Positions 5,477 to 8,607 of a DNA stretch of 8,607 nt are shown in pieces. The translations under genes were made by a program, and so were the position numbers. Positions within the stretch are counted from its first letter, which is position 1. Each line of letters begins with the position of its first letter. This DNA comes from Anaerolineae bacterium. Lineage in GTDB: Bacteria > Chloroflexota > Anaerolineae > Anaerolineales > Villigracilaceae. The stretch covers positions 1 to 8,607 of the forward strand of contig RFJH01000152.1 of the NCBI GenBank assembly GCA_003694975.1, in the 5' to 3' direction. Under the pieces are notes generated by a model, which did not search any database, had not been told where the DNA came from, and saw only the letters and a program-made list of their open reading frames with translations.

Positions 5477-6880
5477 TTATCTCAGCAACCGGCGGGCAAA
5501 CGCCAGAAACGCCTGCACGTCGTTGAAATTGCTCACCAAACCGAGGGAGATGCGCACCGCGCCGGAGGCTTTGCCGTCAATGCACAGGCGGAAGTCGTCC
5601 ATGCTCAAGCGGGATTCATGCTCGGGTTGTGAGAAGCAGGCCGCCAGTTCCGGTTTGGAGAGACCGAGGGCGATCTCGCCCGCGCCCGGGTTGCAGAAAC
5701 AGCCCGTCCGCAGGGAGATGTTCACTTTGTTAGCCTCTGCTTCGATGGCGCGATGGTCAATGGCGTTCCCGTCTTTATCAAAGAAGTTGACCGTCACCGT
5801 GCCACCGCGCGCTTCGGTCGTCTCCGGGCCGTAGAGACGCACCAGCGGCTCGCCGGTGGAATGACGCATGGCGGTTAGGCGATCGAGGAGATAGCCGGTC
5901 AGGCAACGCACGCGCTCGTGGATTACCTTGTACCCGATGGACTCGATGTGTTTCAGGCCGATCTCTACGGCGGGGATGTTCAGGTAGTTCAGGGTGCCAT
6001 CCTCAAACGCGGCGGGACCTTCGGCCAGGTAGTACCTGTCTCCCTGCACGGAGGCAACGGTGATCGTCCCACCGGCGAACCAGGGACGGCGCAACCTGGC
6101 CAGGGCATCCCTGCGGGCGATAAGCGCGCCGACGCCCGTCGGATAGCCGAAGATTTTGTAGAACGAGAGAGGGACGAAATCGGGCTTCCAGCGCGAGAGG
6201 TCGAGGCGGTTCGTAGGGACGAAGGCGGCAGCGTCCAGGAGGACATCCCACCCCGCCTGATGAGCGCGCTCAATCCACTCAAGGGAATGCTGCACGCCGG
6301 AGAAGTTGGATTGGGCAGGATAAGCAAAGAGGTTGTGACCGCCTTTTCGGGCACGCGCCAGGCCTTCGTCCAGGCGCGCTTCGTCCACGCGCATCTCCGG
6401 CAGCGTGACCGGGATGTAGGTCACGTCCGCGCCGCGCGCGCGGGCGAACTCGCGTATGCCGTTGACCGAGTTGTGGTTGTCGAAGGTCAGCAGGTAGTGG
6501 TCGCCGGGTTCAAAGGGATAGGATTCGCCGACCAGTTTGAGCGCGCCGCTGGCATTGGGGGTGAAGATGGCGACGTACTCATCGGGGTCGGCATTGAAAA
6601 AGCGCAGCACGTAGGCGCGCGCGTGCTCAACGAGTTCGGTAGCAGCCAGCGAGGTGGGATTGGATGAGTGCGGGTTGCCAAAGACGTTCTCGCTGAGCAA
6701 TTGATGGTGTTTCCGGAGTTGCGACTCGGCATACAGGCCACCACCGGTGTAATCGAGATAGACATGTCCCCCTACGTCCAGGCGGGCGTAGTCGGTGCGA
6801 CGCAGTTCATCGAGGAGGTCAGTGGTGGCGTACGCGGGATAGGACTCGAGGAAAGCAGTGAAATCGGCATCTTCTGTCAT
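5477..6880 (-). CDS. Class V aminotransferase / cysteine-desulfurase-like PLP enzyme, MoCo-sulfurase (NifS-like domain) type
   Basis: A 467-aa cytoplasmic PLP enzyme resembling the N-terminal domain of eukaryotic molybdenum cofactor sulfurase, which takes sulfur from cysteine. Visible landmarks in order: substrate loop YLDYTGGGLY (41-50), GNPHSSNPTS (68-77), PLP phosphate region FTPNASGALKLVGES (106-120), His136 of the ring-stacking segment FDNHNSV, LFAYPAQSNFSGVQ (184-197), Asp216 in LLDAAAF for the pyridine nitrogen, Schiff-base Lys242 in SFYKIFGYPTG, and RTGCFCNPGA (391-400) with Cys394/Cys396 at the persulfide position. The C-terminal MOSC domain of full MOCOS proteins is absent, as the chain ends soon after the PLP fold. 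ATG 6880-6878 follows AGGAGAGACACC. PLP fold and active site are secure; desulfurase activity and any link to molybdenum enzymes are inferred, and a selenocysteine lyase or other class V reaction is possible. Confidence 0.9.
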   Translation of the reverse strand: MTEDADFTAFLESYPAYATTDLLDELRRTDYARLDVGGHVYLDYTGGGLYAESQLRKHHQLLSENVFGNPHSSNPTSLAATELVEHARAYVLRFFNADPDEYVAIFTPNASGALKLVGESYPFEPGDHYLLTFDNHNSVNGIREFARARGADVTYIPVTLPEMRVDEARLDEGLARARKGGHNLFAYPAQSNFSGVQHSLEWIERAHQAGWDVLLDAAAFVPTNRLDLSRWKPDFVPLSFYKIFGYPTGVGALIARRDALARLRRPWFAGGTITVASVQGDRYYLAEGPAAFEDGTLNYLNIPAVEIGLKHIESIGYKVIHERVRCLTGYLLDRLTAMRHSTGEPLVRLYGPETTEARGGTVTVNFFDKDGNAIDHRAIEAEANKVNISLRTGCFCNPGAGEIALGLSKPELAACFSQPEHESRLSMDDFRLCIDGKASGAVRISLGLVSNFNDVQAFLAFARRLLR

Positions 6881-6921
6881 GGTGTCTCTCCTGCCCCCAA
6901 TTTAACCACAGTTCTTCGTGA

Positions 6922-6950
6922 GGGAAGTTGTTGGAAAGTCACAACTTCCC
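6922..6950. repeat. Inverted repeat spanning the CitE-like stop codon
   Basis: A perfect 10-bp stem (GGGAAGTTGT / ACAACTTCCC) with a 9-nt loop. On the minus strand the left arm encodes the last codons of the CitE-like protein and the TGA lies at the arm-loop junction. No T run follows, so termination is possible but unproven. It could also protect the transcript 3' end or partly separate this gene from the class V enzyme gene 58 bp downstream. Confidence 0.6.
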
Positions 6951-7808
6951 CGCCGCTCTGGCGCGCTCCAGGACGTTCTGCGCGGCCTTGACCAGCGGCA
7001 GGTCGATCATGCGTCCGTCCAGGGCAAAGGCGCCGCGCCCCTCCCGCTGATGGGCTTCGAAGGCTTCCACGATGCGACGCGCCTGAGCGATGGCCTCCTC
7101 GTCCGGCGTGAAGGCTTCCTGAACCGGTTTCACCTGGTTTGGATGGATAATTTGCTTGCCGGTGTAGCCCAATTGCGCGCCGAAGGCCGCCTCGCGCCGC
7201 ACTCGCTCCACGTCGTGGAATTCCACCGTCACCATGTCAATCGCTTCGAGGCCAAACGCCTTCGCGTGCAAGACGACCGCGCTGCGGGCGTAGAAGACCT
7301 CCCAGGCCTCCGGCGTGCGCGTCGCGCCAAGGCTGGCAGCCAGGTCCTCCGCGCCGAAGATGAGCGCGTCCAGGCGGGGATGTGCGGCGATCTCCTTCAG
7401 GTTGACAATCCCTCGCGCCGTCTCTACATCCACCAGGAGGCGGATCGAGCCGACCGGCCAGTCGTGCGCGCGCTCCGCCTCCTCGATTCGTTGACTGACC
7501 CACTCCACCTGCGCGGCGTCCTCCACTTTGGGCAGCACGATCCCGTCCGGACGATGGGGCAGGGCCGCCGTTAAATCGGCCTCCTCCAGCCCCGAACCGA
7601 CGGCGTTGATGCGCGCCAGTTTCTCGGAAGCGCCGAAATCCAGTTCCCGCAGGGCGCGGGCGATATTTTCGCGGGCGGCCTCCTTGCGGCTGGGGGCTAC
7701 GCCGTCTTCCATATCCAGGCAGATGCAATCCACGCCGAAGGTGAGGGCTTTGTTGATCTTATGCCAGTCATCGCCGGGGACGTAAAGCAAGGCTCTGCGA
7801 GCGTGCAT
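6939..7808 (-). CDS. HpcH/HpaI aldolase / CitE-like CoA-ester lyase
   Basis: A 289-aa soluble TIM-barrel enzyme of the citrate lyase beta / malyl-CoA lyase / citramalyl-CoA lyase (CLYBL) family, which cleaves or forms C-C bonds on CoA thioesters using a divalent metal. Family landmarks are intact: RALLYVPGDD (5-14), CLDMEDGV (30-37), ARINA with Arg67, VLPKVED with Lys94 (91-97), VDVETARG with metal-binding Glu129 (126-133), IFGAEDLAASLG with Glu154/Asp155 (150-161) and GKQIIHPNQ (217-225). Length fits CitE and CLYBL. ATG 7808-7806 is chosen for the SD-like GGAGAGGTGA just upstream and because RALLYVPG starts at once; 22 upstream in-frame residues have no family character. It is divergent from a thiolase-like gene, compatible with acyl-CoA metabolism. 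No citF/citD partners are seen, so a citrate lyase complex is unlikely; the substrate is unresolved. Confidence 0.92.
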   Translation of the reverse strand: MHARRALLYVPGDDWHKINKALTFGVDCICLDMEDGVAPSRKEAARENIARALRELDFGASEKLARINAVGSGLEEADLTAALPHRPDGIVLPKVEDAAQVEWVSQRIEEAERAHDWPVGSIRLLVDVETARGIVNLKEIAAHPRLDALIFGAEDLAASLGATRTPEAWEVFYARSAVVLHAKAFGLEAIDMVTVEFHDVERVRREAAFGAQLGYTGKQIIHPNQVKPVQEAFTPDEEAIAQARRIVEAFEAHQREGRGAFALDGRMIDLPLVKAAQNVLERARAAGKL

Positions 7809-7814
7809 GGTCAC

Positions 7815-7827
7815 CTCTCCAGGAGAG
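7815..7827 (-). promoter_or_regulatory. Short hairpin overlapping the CitE-like ribosome binding site
   Basis: In the minus-strand mRNA CTCTCC and GGAGAG are complementary across one base, so five pairs with a 3-nt loop can form, burying the GGAGAG part of the ribosome binding site. It may dampen translation or be a by-product of the purine-rich site. Functional meaning is uncertain. Confidence 0.3.
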
Positions 7828-7905
7828 TCCAGGGGTATAACCAATGATAACATTCTCCGGCGGAAAAAGGGCATTTTTTCACATGCGCCGTGGGGCGTTT
7901 TCCTG

Positions 7906-7911
7906 TAAAAT
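7906..7911 (+). promoter_or_regulatory. Possible -10 element for the thiolase-like gene
   Basis: TAAAAT matches five of six bases of the -10 consensus and lies about 85 bp before the thiolase start in the 187-bp divergent gap (7809-7995). No good -35 is found at 16-18 bp upstream (a TTCACA at 7878 is too far). Promoters for both divergent genes must lie here but cannot be fixed confidently. Confidence 0.25.
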
Positions 7912-7995
7912 GAGAACGGTTACCCCATAGTTCCCCCTTGCTTGGCGGCGAGGGGAATTCCGATCCTATCTTTTCATTCAGGAGGAGCGTCTACG

Positions 7996-8607
7996 ATGAG
8001 ACCCGTTTACGCTATTTCGGGCGGCGTCTCCAAGTTCGCCAAAGCCCGCCCGGACAAAACCTTCCCTGCGATCGTGAAAGAGGCCTACGATTACGCCGTT
8101 CACGATCTCGGCCTGGATATACCCACCTTCAACCGCCTCGTGGATGGCTCGGTCGCCTCGTATTTCTCCGATCACTTCGCCCGCCAGTTGATGGCCGGTA
8201 TCATGGTGCAGGATTACCTCGGCCTGTGCCCCAAGCCCAGTCACCGGGTGGAGGGCGGCGGCGCGACCGGTGGCATTTGCTTCCAGGAGGCCTGGAAATC
8301 GGTCGCCAGCGGCCACATGGATATCTGCGTGGCCTACGGCTTCGAGACCATGAGCCACGTGGAAACCTGGAAGGGCAACGAGTTCATCGCCCTGGCCTCC
8401 GACGTGTCGTTCGACTACCCCGTCGGAGGTTTTTATTCCGGCTACTACGCCATGATGGTCACCCGCCACATGAAGGAATACGGCACCACGCCGGAGCAAC
8501 TGGCGCATGTGAGCGTGAAGAACCACATCAACGCCTACCACAACCCCTACGCGCAGAAGCGCCGCCGCCTGACCATCCAGGACGTGCGCAACGCGCCGAT
8601 GGTCGCC
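7996..8607 (+). CDS. Thiolase-superfamily protein (SCP2/Ltp-type thiolase domain), 3'-truncated
   Basis: The first 204 residues of an acyl-CoA-handling thiolase-fold protein; the frame is open to the window end. It starts at ATG 7996-7998 with a strong AGGAGGAG ribosome binding site (7980-7987). Thiolase hallmarks: MRPVYAISGGVSKF (1-14), a mid-domain VDGSVASYFSD (49-59), the nucleophile loop RVEGGGATGGICFQEAW (84-100), VASGHMDICVAYGFETMSHV (103-122), and NPYAQKRRRLTIQDVRNAPMVA (183-204), typical of the SCP-x/archaeal thiolase branch. At the position where thiolases normally have Cys in VEAACASGG, this protein has Gly89 (VEGGGATGG); Cys95 is six residues later. It may therefore be a thiolase-like aldolase or other non-thiolytic enzyme like the Ltp group. 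The C-terminal half with the catalytic His/Cys loop lies outside the window. Confidence 0.9.
   Translation, partial: MRPVYAISGGVSKFAKARPDKTFPAIVKEAYDYAVHDLGLDIPTFNRLVDGSVASYFSDHFARQLMAGIMVQDYLGLCPKPSHRVEGGGATGGICFQEAWKSVASGHMDICVAYGFETMSHVETWKGNEFIALASDVSFDYPVGGFYSGYYAMMVTRHMKEYGTTPEQLAHVSVKNHINAYHNPYAQKRRRLTIQDVRNAPMVA

Noticed and set aside
4667..5632. Long plus-strand open frame rich in Arg and Gly
   Set aside because: It runs antisense to the lipoprotein and the class V enzyme. Its Arg/Gly-rich part is the complement of the proline linker, and it shows no family motif.
6939..7808. Citrate lyase beta subunit in a citrate lyase operon
   Set aside because: No citD, citF, citC or citX is adjacent. 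A CLYBL or malyl-CoA-lyase-type role is at least as likely, so the gene symbol citE was not assigned.
7978..8541. 187-codon minus-strand frame opposite the thiolase start
   Set aside because: The plus strand encodes an unmistakable thiolase fold with a strong ribosome binding site; the antisense frame is a high-GC shadow.

Overview
The window is about 60% GC and looks like a chromosomal segment of a member of the Chloroflexota, probably Anaerolineae-like. That placement is an inference. It rests on the FMN-riboswitch-linked NMT1-type ABC transporter (RibXY-like, a system described from Chloroflexus), the Pro/Thr-linker lipoprotein, the CitE/thiolase context and the codon style. No 16S rRNA or other marker gene is present.

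Layout, left to right. (1) Positions 1-1105 (+): a major facilitator permease missing its N-terminus, followed by a strong GC-rich hairpin in the gap before the convergent rib operon. (2) Positions 1235-4240 (-): a riboflavin-uptake-type operon read right to left. It has a perfect-consensus promoter, an FMN riboswitch, an expression platform with hairpins, then permease, lipoprotein binding protein and ATPase. (3) Positions 4259-4419: a compact array of four hairpins, bounded by short inverted ends and an 8-bp direct repeat, like a small non-autonomous mobile element (MITE). It lies between the rib promoter and the next gene. (4) Positions 4424-5401 (-): a 63-aa two-cluster ferredoxin and an unknown proline-rich lipoprotein. 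(5) Positions 5477-6880 (-): a stand-alone class V PLP enzyme resembling the NifS-like domain of molybdenum cofactor sulfurase. (6) Positions 6939-7808 (-): a CitE/malyl-CoA-lyase family enzyme. (7) Positions 7996-8607 (+): the N-terminal 204 residues of a thiolase-superfamily protein, divergent from the CitE gene and cut by the window edge.

How it fits together. The three transporter genes overlap or lie close together behind one promoter and one FMN aptamer, so they should be expressed when cellular FMN is low. The 5' strand of the aptamer is perfectly complementary over 11 nt to the 5' arm of a downstream 11-bp hairpin. This gives a readable antiterminator/terminator switch, although the hairpin lacks a good U tract. 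The CitE-like lyase and the thiolase-like protein both suggest acyl-CoA chemistry, but they are divergently transcribed and a functional link is only a suggestion. The thiolase has Gly where the nucleophilic Cys is expected, so it may not be an ordinary acetyltransferase.
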